Assembly: GCA_964640955.1 (NCBI GenBank)
Contig: CAZXJI010000008.1
Span: 76,790 to 140,789 of the forward strand
From: CAXXOK01 sp964640955
GTDB taxonomy: Bacteria; Bacillota; Clostridia; Christensenellales; Aristaeellaceae
Direction of reading: 5' to 3'
DNA length: 64,000 nt
In this document: piece after piece, positions 51,680-60,334 of the stretch
Layout of the letters: each line of letters opens with the position of its first letter
Position numbering within the stretch: the stretch's first letter is position 1
Notes under the pieces: generated by a model
What the model saw: the letters and a program-made list of their open reading frames with translations, nothing else
What the model was told of the DNA's origin: nothing
Database searches by the model: none
Program-made: the position numbers and the translations under genes

Positions 51680-52755
51680 ATGCCGTGCACGTGCAGACCC
51701 AAAAACCCTACGAGGTGCGCATCGGGCGCGGGCTGCTTGCGCAGGCGGGGCCGTGGCTTGCCGAGCTGGTGCCCACCCGCGCCGCCGCGCTGATCGCGGA
51801 CGACACGGTGGACGCCCTTTACGGCGATACGGTCGCAAGGTCGCTGACCGGCGCGGGCTTCACCGTGTCGCGCATGCGCTTTCCCCACGGCGAAGCGTTA
51901 AAAACCCTGGACACCTACGGACAGATGCTGCGCTTCCTCAGCGAAAACCGCCTCACCCGCACCGACGCGGTGGTGGCGCTGGGCGGCGGAGTGACCGGCG
52001 ACATGGCGGGCTTCGCCGCGGCCACGTACCTGCGCGGCGTCGCGGTGTTGCAGATACCCACCACGTTTCTGGCGATGGTGGACAGCTCCGTGGGCGGCAA
52101 GACCGGCGTCAACCTGCCGGCGGGCAAAAACCTGGCCGGCGCCTTCCACCAGCCCGCGGGCGTGCTGTGCGACCCGGAGACGCTGACCACCCTCCCCGCT
52201 GAGGTGTTCGCGGACGGGGCGGCCGAGGCGCTCAAGTACGGCGTGCTGTGCGACGAGGAGCTGTTCCGCACGCTGGAAACGGGCGATTACCGCGATCGCA
52301 TCGAGGAGGTCGTAACGCGCTGCGTAAGGATCAAGGCGGAGGTGTGCGCGGGCGACGAGTGCGAACGCGGCCAAAGACAGCTGCTCAACCTCGGGCACAC
52401 CTTCGGCCATGCCATCGAGCGCGCGGCCGACTATACCGTGCCGCACGGGCACGCGGTGGCGATCGGCATGGTCTACGCGGCGCGGATTGCGGTGCGGCAG
52501 GGCAAATGCGCGCCGGAATGCGAAGCGCGGCTGATTGCGGCGCTCCTTCACAACAACCTGCCGGTGAAAGCGGCGTTCTCGCCGGAAACGCTTGCCGCCG
52601 CCGCGCTTTCGGACAAGAAGCGCGCCGGGGGGAGGCTGACTTTCGTACTGCCCGACCGCATCGGCGCGTGCGAGCTCTGCCCCGTGGCCGTGGAGCGCCT
52701 TGCGGAACTGGCGGCGATCGCGACCGGGGAAACGACCGAACAGGAGGGGGAATAA
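51676..52755 (+). CDS. aroB: 3-dehydroquinate synthase
   Basis: Second shikimate-pathway enzyme, a zinc- and NAD-dependent cyclase. Motifs are ALGGGVTGDMAGFAAATYL, TTFLAMVDSSVGGKTGVN and NLGHTFGHAIERA (zinc ligands). Length is 359 aa. It starts at ATG 51676, overlapping tyrA. Confidence 0.97.
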   Translation: MNAVHVQTQKPYEVRIGRGLLAQAGPWLAELVPTRAAALIADDTVDALYGDTVARSLTGAGFTVSRMRFPHGEALKTLDTYGQMLRFLSENRLTRTDAVVALGGGVTGDMAGFAAATYLRGVAVLQIPTTFLAMVDSSVGGKTGVNLPAGKNLAGAFHQPAGVLCDPETLTTLPAEVFADGAAEALKYGVLCDEELFRTLETGDYRDRIEEVVTRCVRIKAEVCAGDECERGQRQLLNLGHTFGHAIERAADYTVPHGHAVAIGMVYAARIAVRQGKCAPECEARLIAALLHNNLPVKAAFSPETLAAAALSDKKRAGGRLTFVLPDRIGACELCPVAVERLAELAAIATGETTEQEGE

Positions 52756-52757
52756 CG

Positions 52758-53900
52758 ATGACGGATATGCAAGCCCTGCGGGAGACCATCGACCGATGCG
52801 ACGGAACGATCGCCCAAACCTTTGTCAAGCGCATGGAGGCGGCGCTGGAGATCGCCCGGTATAAAAAGGAAAAGGGCCTGCCGGTCATGGATCCGGCGCG
52901 CGAGCGTGAGGTGATCGCCAGGGTCACCGAACCCTTCGACGACGCCATGGCGGTGAACGTGAAGCTTTTATACAACACCATTTTCGATTTGAGCCGCACC
53001 TGGCAGCAGCGCTACATGACGGACGAGACGGAGCTGACCAACCGCATCCAGCACGCGGTGGAAAACACGCCCAGGGTGTTCCCCTCCCGCGCGGTGGTCG
53101 CCTGCCAGGGCATGGAGGGCGCCTACAGCCAGCAGGCGTGCGACAAGCTTTTCGCCCTGCCCAGCATGATGTACTTCAAGCGCTTCGAGGGGGTTTTTCA
53201 GGCCATCCAGAGCGGGCTGTGCGAGTACGGGGTGCTCCCCATCGAAAACAGCTCCTACGGCTCGGTGGCCGAGGTGTACGACCTGATGCGCAAGTACCGC
53301 TTCTCCATCGTCAAAAGCGTGCGGCTGAAGATCGACCACCGGCTGCTGGCCCGGCCGGGCGCGAAGCTTTCCGGCATCCGGGAGATCGTCTCCCACGAGC
53401 AGGCCATCGGCCAGTGCGGGGCTTTTTTGAAGGGCCTCAAGGACGTTAAGATCACGGTGTTCGGCAACACCGCCGAGGCCGCGCAGCACGTAAGCGCCTC
53501 CGGCCGGGACGACCTGGCCGCCATCTCCTCGCCCGCCTGCGCCGCGCTCTACGGGCTGAGCGTGATCGCCGACAAGGTGAGCGACAGCGACAGCAACTAC
53601 ACCCGCTTCATCTGCATCGCCAAAGACCTGCAGATTTTCCCCGGCGCCAACCGCATGAGTCTGATGCTCAACGTCCGCCACACGCCGGGCGCCCTGTACG
53701 CGATGATCGCCAAATTCGCCACCCTGGGCCTCAACCTGACCAAGATCGAAAGCCGCCCCATCGCGGGCACGGACTTCGAGTTTATGTTTTATTTCGATCT
53801 GGACGCGTCGGTATACGCGCCCGAGGCGCTGCAGCTTTTATGCGAGCTGGACGCGGGCCCGGAACCCTTCACGTATCTGGGCAGCTACAGCGAGATATAG
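52758..53900 (+). CDS. pheA: Bifunctional chorismate mutase / prephenate dehydratase (P-protein)
   Basis: Converts chorismate to prephenate and then phenylpyruvate. An AroQ-type chorismate mutase occupies residues 1-90 (MQALRETIDRCDGTIAQTF, with KKEKGLPVMDPAREREV). Prephenate dehydratase follows (about 110-290; ACQGMEGAYSQQACDKLF, GVLPIENSSYGSVAEV). A C-terminal ACT domain has TPGALYAMI and KIESRPI, matching the GALV/ESRP Phe-binding motifs and implying allosteric inhibition by phenylalanine. Length is 380 aa. ATG 52758 is 2 bp after aroB. Confidence 0.96.
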   Translation: MTDMQALRETIDRCDGTIAQTFVKRMEAALEIARYKKEKGLPVMDPAREREVIARVTEPFDDAMAVNVKLLYNTIFDLSRTWQQRYMTDETELTNRIQHAVENTPRVFPSRAVVACQGMEGAYSQQACDKLFALPSMMYFKRFEGVFQAIQSGLCEYGVLPIENSSYGSVAEVYDLMRKYRFSIVKSVRLKIDHRLLARPGAKLSGIREIVSHEQAIGQCGAFLKGLKDVKITVFGNTAEAAQHVSASGRDDLAAISSPACAALYGLSVIADKVSDSDSNYTRFICIAKDLQIFPGANRMSLMLNVRHTPGALYAMIAKFATLGLNLTKIESRPIAGTDFEFMFYFDLDASVYAPEALQLLCELDAGPEPFTYLGSYSEI

Positions 53901-53903
53901 GCG

Positions 53904-55139
53904 ATGCGGTACGGCTTGATCGGCGAGACCCTCGGCCACAGCTACTCGGCCCGGCTGCACGCCCTGCTGGGGGACGAAAGCTACGTCCTGCGCCCGGTCG
54001 CGCGGGAGGAGTTGGACGCGTTTCTGACGGAGCGCGACTTTAGTGGGATCAATGTGACCATCCCCTACAAGCGGGCGGTCATGCCCTACTGCGCGGAACT
54101 CGGGCCCACGGCGCGTGCCGTGGGCAGCGTGAACACGATCGTCAAGCGCCCGGACGGCACGCTGTTCGGCGACAACACCGACGCGTACGGCTTTGCCCAA
54201 ATGGCGGAGGGCGCGGGCATCCGCTTCGGCGGCCGGAAGGCGCTGGTGCTGGGCAGCGGCGGCACGTCCCTCACCGCCTGTTACGTGATCCGGGAAGCGG
54301 GCGGGGAGGCGGTGGTCGTCTCCCGCGGCGGGGAGAACGACTACGAACATCTGGAAAGGCACGCGGACGCGACCCTCCTCGTCAACGCCACGCCGGTGGG
54401 TATGTACCCCGCCGTCGCGGCCGCGCCGGTGGACCTTCGGCGCCTGCCCCGGCTGGAAGGCGTGCTGGACGTCGTCTATAACCCCTTGCGCACCAGGCTT
54501 TTGCAGCAGGCGCAGGCGCTGGGGCTGCGAAACGCGGGCGGGCTTTCGATGCTCACGTGGCAGGCGGCGAAGGCGCGGGCGATCTTCGACGGGCGGGAAC
54601 CGGACGAGGAAGCGGTGCTCGCGGCGGAGGCGGCGCTCCGGCGGGAGGTCGGCAATCTGGTGCTGGTCGGCATGCCCGGCTGCGGCAAGACCGTCGTCGG
54701 CCGCCGCTGCGCGCGGGAGCTCGGCATGGCGTTCGTCGATATCGACACCGAGATCGTCCGCCGCGCCGGCAAGACCATTCCCCAGATCTTCGCGGACGAC
54801 GGCGAGGCCGCCTTCCGCGCGCTGGAAACGGAAACGATCGCCGAATACGGAAGGAAAAGCGGCTGGGTGATCGCCACGGGCGGCGGCGCGGTGCTCAGCG
54901 CAGAAAACCGCCTGAACCTGCGCATGAACGGCGTGGTGGCGCGCATCATGACGCCGCTTTCCCGACTGCAGACCAAAGGCCGCCCCCTGTCCACCGGCAT
55001 GGAGGCGCTCAAACGCATGGAAAAGGAACGCGCGCCCCTCTACCGGGAGGCCGCGGACTTCACCGTGCAGAACGACCGCGCGCTGATCGACTGCGTGCGA
55101 AGCGTTGTGGAGGGATTCGATGAAGCTCTTCGTGATTAA
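53904..55139 (+). CDS. aroE-aroK: Fusion of shikimate dehydrogenase (AroE) and shikimate kinase (AroK)
   Basis: A single 411-residue frame encoding two consecutive pathway enzymes. Residues 1 to about 240 are AroE: GLIGETLGHSYSARLH, NVTIPYK with the catalytic Lys, NTDAYGF, VLGSGGTSLTA and LVNATPVGM. Residues about 250-411 are shikimate kinase: LVLVGMPGCGKTVVGRRCA (P-loop), FVDIDTEIVRRAG (Asp pair) and IATGGGAVLS (shikimate-binding GGG). The product of the first half is the substrate of the second. It overlaps aroQ by 20 bp. There is no stop codon or frameshift between the halves. Confidence 0.95.
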   Translation: MRYGLIGETLGHSYSARLHALLGDESYVLRPVAREELDAFLTERDFSGINVTIPYKRAVMPYCAELGPTARAVGSVNTIVKRPDGTLFGDNTDAYGFAQMAEGAGIRFGGRKALVLGSGGTSLTACYVIREAGGEAVVVSRGGENDYEHLERHADATLLVNATPVGMYPAVAAAPVDLRRLPRLEGVLDVVYNPLRTRLLQQAQALGLRNAGGLSMLTWQAAKARAIFDGREPDEEAVLAAEAALRREVGNLVLVGMPGCGKTVVGRRCARELGMAFVDIDTEIVRRAGKTIPQIFADDGEAAFRALETETIAEYGRKSGWVIATGGGAVLSAENRLNLRMNGVVARIMTPLSRLQTKGRPLSTGMEALKRMEKERAPLYREAADFTVQNDRALIDCVRSVVEGFDEALRD

Positions 55140-55560
55140 CGGGCCCAACCTGAACATGCTGGGCATCCGCGAAAAGAACATTTACGGCACCGGGACCTAC
55201 GCCCAGCTCGTTAGCTACGTGCGCGAGGTGTGCGCCCGGGAAGGGATCGACGTGGAGTGCTTCCAGAGCAACCACGAGGGGGCGATCGTGGATTTTATCC
55301 AGAGCGCCTACGGCAAAGCCGACGGGATCGTCATCAACCCTGCCGCCTACACCCACACCAGCGTCGCGATTCTGGACGCGCTCAAGGCGGTGGCCCTGCC
55401 GGCCGTCGAGGTTCACCTGAGCGACGTGAGCAAGCGGGAAAGCTTCCGCCAGGTGAGCTACGCGGGGCTTGCCTGCCGGAAATCCTTCATCGGCATGGGC
55501 TTTCGCGGCTATGAGGAAGCGATCCTGTACCTGAAAAACAATGTAAACCGGGAGGCTTAA
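55120..55560 (+). CDS. aroQ: 3-dehydroquinate dehydratase, type II
   Basis: Dodecameric type II dehydroquinase. Signatures are VINGPNLNMLGIREKNIYG (catalytic Tyr region), NHEGAIVDFIQ, NPAAYTHTSVAI and EVHLSDVSKRESFR (His and Arg of the active site). Length is 146 aa. ATG 55120 has GGAGGG 7 nt upstream and lies inside the end of the aroE-aroK gene in another frame. Confidence 0.97.
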   Translation: MKLFVINGPNLNMLGIREKNIYGTGTYAQLVSYVREVCAREGIDVECFQSNHEGAIVDFIQSAYGKADGIVINPAAYTHTSVAILDALKAVALPAVEVHLSDVSKRESFRQVSYAGLACRKSFIGMGFRGYEEAILYLKNNVNREA

Positions 55561-55562
55561 CT

Positions 55563-56102
55563 TTGGACGTATACGTGGCCCGGCACGGGCAGACGGACTG
55601 GAACGCGAACGAGAAGATCTGCGGGCGCACCGACCTGCCCCTGAACGCGCTGGGGGAAAAGCAGGCGGAGGGCATGGCCCGGCGGCTGATGGCGAAAGGG
55701 GTGAAAATCGACCTGATCATCGCTTCGCCGATGCTGCGCACCCGGCAGACCGCCGGATACGCGGCCGGGCTTCTGGGCGCCCCGGTGCGGACGGACGAAA
55801 GGCTGATCGAGCAGAGCTACGGCATCTATGAGGGGCAGGACGCGGAGACGCCGGGGTTTTTAGACAACAAGCACCAATTCGCCCGCCGGTATCCCAGGGG
55901 CGAATCCATGATGCAGGTGGCGGCGCGCGTATACGCGTTTCTGGACGAACTGAAGACGCGCGCGGATCTGAGCGCCGTGCTGCTGGTCAGCCACGGCGGG
56001 TTGTGCCGGGTGCTGAACACCTATTTTGAAGATATCGACAACGAGGCGTTTTTTCACTGGAAGATGGAAAACACGGAAATCCGGCACTATACGCTGAAGT
56101 GA
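55563..56102 (+). CDS. Histidine phosphatase (phosphoglycerate mutase-like) family protein
   Basis: A 179-residue protein of the RHG branch. VYVARHGQTDWNANEKICG carries the phosphorylated His, and LVSHGGLCRVL the second catalytic His. It resembles the CobC/PhoE-type broad phosphatases rather than glycolytic GpmA. The TTG start at 55563 has GGGAGG upstream, and it is tightly packed behind aroQ, so it is co-transcribed with the aromatic genes; a pathway link is not demonstrated. Confidence 0.88.
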   Translation: MDVYVARHGQTDWNANEKICGRTDLPLNALGEKQAEGMARRLMAKGVKIDLIIASPMLRTRQTAGYAAGLLGAPVRTDERLIEQSYGIYEGQDAETPGFLDNKHQFARRYPRGESMMQVAARVYAFLDELKTRADLSAVLLVSHGGLCRVLNTYFEDIDNEAFFHWKMENTEIRHYTLK

Positions 56103-56109
56103 AAAGCGG

Positions 56110-57492
56110 CTATACGGCGTTTTCGGGCAGCGCCTCGTCCCGGCGGGGGAACCTTCGCTGAACGAAGAAATAGGTCGCCGCGTGGAAAAGCGCCGTCGCC
56201 AGCCACGAAAGGGGATAGCTGACGATCAGCATATCCAGCGTGCGGTACTGCGCAAAGACCGTAAAAATCCACAGGATACGAAAGCCGCACACGCCGGAAA
56301 GCGACATGATCATCGGCAGCACGCTGTACCCCAGCCCGCGCAGCTGGCCCGTGAGCACCTCCATCACGCCGCACAGGAAATAGGTCGCGCAGATGATGTG
56401 CATACGGATCATCCCCTGGCGGATAACCTCCGGGTCGGTGTTGTAGACGCTCAGCAGCGGCCCGGCGAACAGGTAGAACAAGCCGCCGATCGCCATCCCC
56501 ACCAGCGTTACGGTACCCAGACAGATCCATAGAATGCGGCGCACGCGATGATACTGGCGTGCGCCTACGTTTTGCCCCACGAACGTCAGGCACGCCTGAT
56601 AAACGCTGTTCATGGAGGTGTACACAAACCCCTCCAGGTTCCCCGAGGCGGCGCAGCCGGCCATGACCACCGAGCCGAAGGAGTTGACCGAGGACTGGAT
56701 GAGAACGTTGCTGATGGAGAACACCGAGCCCTGCAGCCCGGCCGGCAGGCCGACGCGCATGATGGCCTTCAGGGAATCCCGGTGCACGTGCATTTCCTTG
56801 AGATCGAAACGGATGCTGTCGGTGGCGTGAATCAGGCAGCGCATGACCAGCACGGCGGAAATGACCTGCGCGATGACCGTCGCCAGCGCGACGCCCGCCA
56901 CGCTCATCTGGAACACCATGACGAACATCAGGTTCAGCGCCACGTTCACCAGCCCCGACACCGTCAGGAAATACAGGGGGCGCTTGGTGTCGCCCACGGC
57001 GCGGAGTATGGCGCTGCCGAAGGTATACAGGAGGTTTGCGGGCATGCCCGCAAAATAGATGCGGATGTAAAGGGCGGAGGCGTCGATGACGTCCGCCGGC
57101 GAACCCATCCATTCCAGGAGCGGCTTGGCGAGGATCAACCCGAAAACGCCCACGCCGATCCCGCTGTACAACGCCAGGGATATGGAGGTGTGCACGGTTC
57201 TGCGCACCGCGTTCAAGTCCCCCGCGCCCTTCTGCTGGGCGACGGCCACGCTGGTGCCTACGGAAAGCCCCATGCACACGTTGATCAGCAGGTTGATCAG
57301 CGACCCGGTGGAGCCGACGGCCGCCAGCGCTTCCTTGCCGGAGTACTGCCCCACAACGATGATATCCGCCGCGTTGTACAACAGCTGCAAAATGCCGGTC
57401 AGCATGACGGGCAGGGAAAAACGGATCACCTTGGGGAGAATGGGGCCGCGTACCATATTCATTTCGTGCTGCTCTGGCTGTGTACGCTTCAT
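56110..57492 (-). CDS. MATE-family efflux transporter (NorM/MepA-like)
   Basis: A 460-residue, 12-helix transporter. Repeats begin near VIRFSLPVMLTGILQLLYNA and AIMRVGLPAGLQGSVFSIS in the two halves, as in the MATE family. It differs clearly from the MATE gene at 30026-31420. The start is uncertain: ATG 57492 has a poor ribosome-binding site, and ATGs 10 and 12 codons later are possible. It ends 8 bp from the convergent histidine-phosphatase gene with no visible terminator between them. The substrate is unknown. Confidence 0.88.
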   Translation of the reverse strand: MKRTQPEQHEMNMVRGPILPKVIRFSLPVMLTGILQLLYNAADIIVVGQYSGKEALAAVGSTGSLINLLINVCMGLSVGTSVAVAQQKGAGDLNAVRRTVHTSISLALYSGIGVGVFGLILAKPLLEWMGSPADVIDASALYIRIYFAGMPANLLYTFGSAILRAVGDTKRPLYFLTVSGLVNVALNLMFVMVFQMSVAGVALATVIAQVISAVLVMRCLIHATDSIRFDLKEMHVHRDSLKAIMRVGLPAGLQGSVFSISNVLIQSSVNSFGSVVMAGCAASGNLEGFVYTSMNSVYQACLTFVGQNVGARQYHRVRRILWICLGTVTLVGMAIGGLFYLFAGPLLSVYNTDPEVIRQGMIRMHIICATYFLCGVMEVLTGQLRGLGYSVLPMIMSLSGVCGFRILWIFTVFAQYRTLDMLIVSYPLSWLATALFHAATYFFVQRRFPRRDEALPENAV

Positions 57493-57727
57493 CTGTTCCG
57501 GCCGATCGCCGTTGCCCGCCCCCTCTCAGAAAAGCCATGATACCACATAATCACGGTTCTGACCATCCTTACGGGAAAGAAATCGGCGTCAAAACCCGGT
57601 TCCCCGGGCCGCCGCAGCCGCGGGTACGGCGGCCCGCAGCGAAGGCGAACGGTAAAAACGGCAAAAAATGCAAGTTTCCTTTAGGAAATATTCACGACGT
57701 TCCGAATAAATTTTCGTGAATTATGGC
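57493..57727 (+). other. Divergent intergenic region upstream of the ABC importer promoter
   Basis: About 235 bp with no gene. The last ~75 bp are AT-rich and run into the importer promoter. I found no convincing promoter for the minus-strand MATE gene. Confidence 0.45.
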
Positions 57728-57743
57728 TTGACAACGTTTGCAC
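57728..57743 (+). promoter_or_regulatory. LacI/CcpA-like operator 1, overlapping the -35 box
   Basis: TTGACAACGTTTGCAC centres on an AACGTT core. Its right half AACGTTTGCAC is the exact inverse of GTGCAAACGTT in operator 2. It matches the cre pattern except at one A and the last position. Confidence 0.55.
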
Positions 57744-57756
57744 ACTATGGTATGCT
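57728..57756 (+). promoter_or_regulatory. Sigma-A promoter of the ABC importer operon
   Basis: TTGACA (57728-57733), a 17 bp spacer and TATGCT (57751-57756), leaving a leader of about 160 nt. The -35 box is overlapped by a LacI/CcpA-like operator. Confidence 0.85.
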
Positions 57757-57809
57757 GTGACCACAGAAACGGAGATGAAAGGAAATCGACGTTTAACCCG
57801 CGGCATTTT

Positions 57810-57823
57810 GTGCAAACGTTTTC
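57810..57823 (+). promoter_or_regulatory. LacI/CcpA-like operator 2, in the leader
   Basis: GTGCAAACGTTTTC fits TGNAANCGNWNNC, the core of cre and LacI-family sites, about 60 nt downstream of the expected start point. With operator 1 it could form a road-block or a DNA loop. No LacI-type regulator gene is present in the window. Confidence 0.6.
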
Positions 57824-57925
57824 CCACACTCCCGGGCACACGGGGAAAACGCGCGGGGCACCCGAACCGGATGCGAAGCGGAGAACCGCTTTACATAAAA
57901 TCCCAAGATAAAAGGAGCGTTTACC

Positions 57926-59233
57926 ATGAAGAAAATCCTTGCTCTGGCCCTTGTCCTGGCGCTCGCGCTGACGATGGTCACCGTCGCCGCCGGCGCGGAA
58001 GCCACCGGTTCCGTCTACTACCTCAATTTTAAGCCCGAACAGGATCAGCAGTGGCAGGACCTTGCCAAGCTGTACACCGAGCAGACCGGCGTGCCCGTAA
58101 CGGTGGTCACCGCCGCCTCCGGCACCTACGAGGACACCCTGCGTTCCGAAATCGAAAAGGCCGACGCGCCCACCCTGTTCCAGGTCAACGGCCCCGTGGG
58201 CCTCAAAACCTGGAAAGACTATTGCGCGGACCTGACCGATACCGCCCTGTATGAGAACCTCAAGAGCGACGATTTCGCCCTGATCGAGGACAGCCAGGTG
58301 CTGGGCATCGCCTACGTCATCGAGACCTACGGCATCATCTACAACAAGGAGCTGCTGGCCAAGTACTGCGCGCTGGATAACGCGGTGATCGCCGACGCTT
58401 CCGAGATCGACGACTTCGACACCCTGAAGGCCGTCGCCGACGATATCCAGGCCCGCAAGGACGAGATGGGCGTTATGGGCGCCTTCACCTCCGCCGGCAT
58501 GGATTCCAGCTCCGACTGGCGCTTTAAGACCCATCTGGCGAACCTGCCGATCTACTACGAATACAAGACCCGCGGCATCACCGATACGGACGCCATCGAG
58601 GGCCTGTACCTGGACAACTACAAGAAGATCTGGGATCTCTACATCACCGACGCGACCTGCGAGCCCGCGATGATCGGCGCCAAGACCGGCGAGGACGCGC
58701 TGGCGGACTTCACCCTGGGCGACGCGGTGTTCTACCAGAACGGCACCTGGGCGTATAACGACTGCATCAACGCCGGCATGACCGACGATCAGCTGGGGAT
58801 GCTCCCCATCTACATCGGCGCGGAAGGCGAGGAGAACCAGGGCCTGTGCACCGGTTCCGAAAACTACTGGTGCATCAACAAGAACGCTTCCGCCGAGAAC
58901 ATCCAGGCCACCAAGGACTTCCTCGCGTGGGTCATCACCAGCGACGAGGGCCGCGATGCGATGGCCAACAAGATGGGCTTCGTAACCCCGTTCAAGACCT
59001 TCGACGAGGGCTACACCGCCAATAACGCGCTCATCAAGGCCGCCGACGAGTACATCGCCGCCGGCAAGACCTCCGTCGCCTGGACGTTCACCACCATGCC
59101 TTCCGAGAACTGGAAGAACGGCGTGGGCAACGCGCTGCTTGAGTACGCGCAGGGCACCGGCGACTGGAACGGCGTCGTGACCGCCTTCGTGGACGGCTGG
59201 GCCACCGAGTACGCGGCCGCCAACGCGCAGTAA
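57926..59233 (+). CDS. ABC transporter extracellular solute-binding protein (carbohydrate type)
   Basis: A 435-residue family 1 solute-binding protein. A signal peptide (residues 1 to about 23, KKILALALVLALALTMVTV then AAGA) is cleavable by signal peptidase I, but there is no lipobox cysteine, which is unusual for a monoderm importer. The mature part starts near GSVYYLNFKPEQDQQW and contains the expected two-lobe pattern, including VLGIAYVIETYGIIYNKELL. Highly biased codons suggest strong expression. AAGGAGCG precedes ATG 57926. The ligand is probably a sugar or oligosaccharide, judged from the MalF/MalG-like partners. Confidence 0.9.
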   Translation: MKKILALALVLALALTMVTVAAGAEATGSVYYLNFKPEQDQQWQDLAKLYTEQTGVPVTVVTAASGTYEDTLRSEIEKADAPTLFQVNGPVGLKTWKDYCADLTDTALYENLKSDDFALIEDSQVLGIAYVIETYGIIYNKELLAKYCALDNAVIADASEIDDFDTLKAVADDIQARKDEMGVMGAFTSAGMDSSSDWRFKTHLANLPIYYEYKTRGITDTDAIEGLYLDNYKKIWDLYITDATCEPAMIGAKTGEDALADFTLGDAVFYQNGTWAYNDCINAGMTDDQLGMLPIYIGAEGEENQGLCTGSENYWCINKNASAENIQATKDFLAWVITSDEGRDAMANKMGFVTPFKTFDEGYTANNALIKAADEYIAAGKTSVAWTFTTMPSENWKNGVGNALLEYAQGTGDWNGVVTAFVDGWATEYAAANAQ

Positions 59234-59260
59234 AACGCACCCGGTTTTCCAAACCATCGC

Positions 59261-59290
59261 GGCGCGGCAGAGGGATCCCTCTGCCGCGCC
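59261..59290 (+). terminator. Perfect GC-rich hairpin between binding protein and permease genes
   Basis: A 13 bp stem GGCGCGGCAGAGG / CCTCTGCCGCGCC with loop GATC and no U-tract, 28 bp after the binding-protein stop. It probably protects the upstream mRNA or partially terminates, giving more binding protein than permease. Confidence 0.7.
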
Positions 59291-59485
59291 CTGCGTGTAG
59301 GCCCCTGCGACGGCGGAACGCAGGCCGTGTACGCCGCCTTCGCGAAGCGAGGAACCGTTGACGAGTCCGCGCTGCCGGAAGGAAAAACCGCCGGCAATCG
59401 AGAATGGAAGCAACACAGGCCGTCGCGGATTCGTGAGCGTTTCCTTCCAAACTTCATACTAGTATCCGGATAAGGGGATGATCGG

Positions 59486-60334
59486 GTGGAAAAAGCCATC
59501 AGAAAGTACTGGCCGGTCTTCGTGCTGCCCACGATGATCGCGTTCGCCATCGGGTTTCTGATTCCGTTTCTCATGGGGCTGTACCTGTCGTTTTGCGACT
59601 TCACCACCGTGAGCAACGCGACGTTTACGGGGTTTGCCAACTACGTCAAGGCATTCTCGGACACGTCCAGCAACTTCGTGCACTCGCTGTGGTACACGGC
59701 GGCGTTCGCAAGCATCTCCACGGTGCTCATCAACTTCTTCGGGCTATTGGTGGCGCTGCTGCTGGTGCGCGGCTTCCGCGGTACCAACCTGTTCCGCACC
59801 GTGTTTTTCATGCCCAACCTCATCGGCGGCATCGTGCTGGGATGGTTGTGGCAGGTCATCTTAAACGGCGTGCTCGCCAACTACGGCGTGACGCTGGTGA
59901 CCAGCGAGTGGTACGGCTTCTGGGGCTTGATGACCGTCATGTGCTGGCAGCAGGCCGGCTATATGATGATCATCTACATTTCGGGCCTGCAGGCCATTCC
60001 CGGAGAGCTGACCGAGGCGGCCTCCATCGACGGCGCCAGCGCCTGGCAGACGCTCACCCGCGTCAAGTTGCCCATGCTCATGCCCTCCATTACGATCTGC
60101 ACCTTCCTCACCATCACCAACGGCTTTAAGCTCTTCGACCAGAACCTGGCGCTGACCAACGGCATGCCCTCCAACCGCTCGCAGATGCTCGCCCTGAACA
60201 TATACGATACGTTCTACGGCCGTACCGGCTGGGCGGGCGCCGGGCAGGCCAAGGCGGTCGTGTTCTGCCTCCTGGTCGTGGCCATCGCCATGCTCCAGCT
60301 TCGCTTGACCCATACGCGGGAGGTGCAGCAGTAA
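59486..60334 (+). CDS. ABC sugar transporter permease (MalF/UgpA-like)
   Basis: A 282-residue inner-membrane permease with six predicted helices. It carries the EAA loop EAASIDGASAWQTLTRVKLP that docks on the ATPase. The GTG start at 59486 follows AGGGGATGATCGG. It overlaps the next permease by 1 bp (TAATG). The 195 bp before it, after the hairpin, show nothing recognisable. Confidence 0.93.
   Translation: MEKAIRKYWPVFVLPTMIAFAIGFLIPFLMGLYLSFCDFTTVSNATFTGFANYVKAFSDTSSNFVHSLWYTAAFASISTVLINFFGLLVALLLVRGFRGTNLFRTVFFMPNLIGGIVLGWLWQVILNGVLANYGVTLVTSEWYGFWGLMTVMCWQQAGYMMIIYISGLQAIPGELTEAASIDGASAWQTLTRVKLPMLMPSITICTFLTITNGFKLFDQNLALTNGMPSNRSQMLALNIYDTFYGRTGWAGAGQAKAVVFCLLVVAIAMLQLRLTHTREVQQ

Noticed and set aside
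57757..58032. Small gene in the leader of the ABC importer
   Set aside because: It overlaps the operator region and the start of the binding-protein gene in another frame, with no ribosome-binding site.
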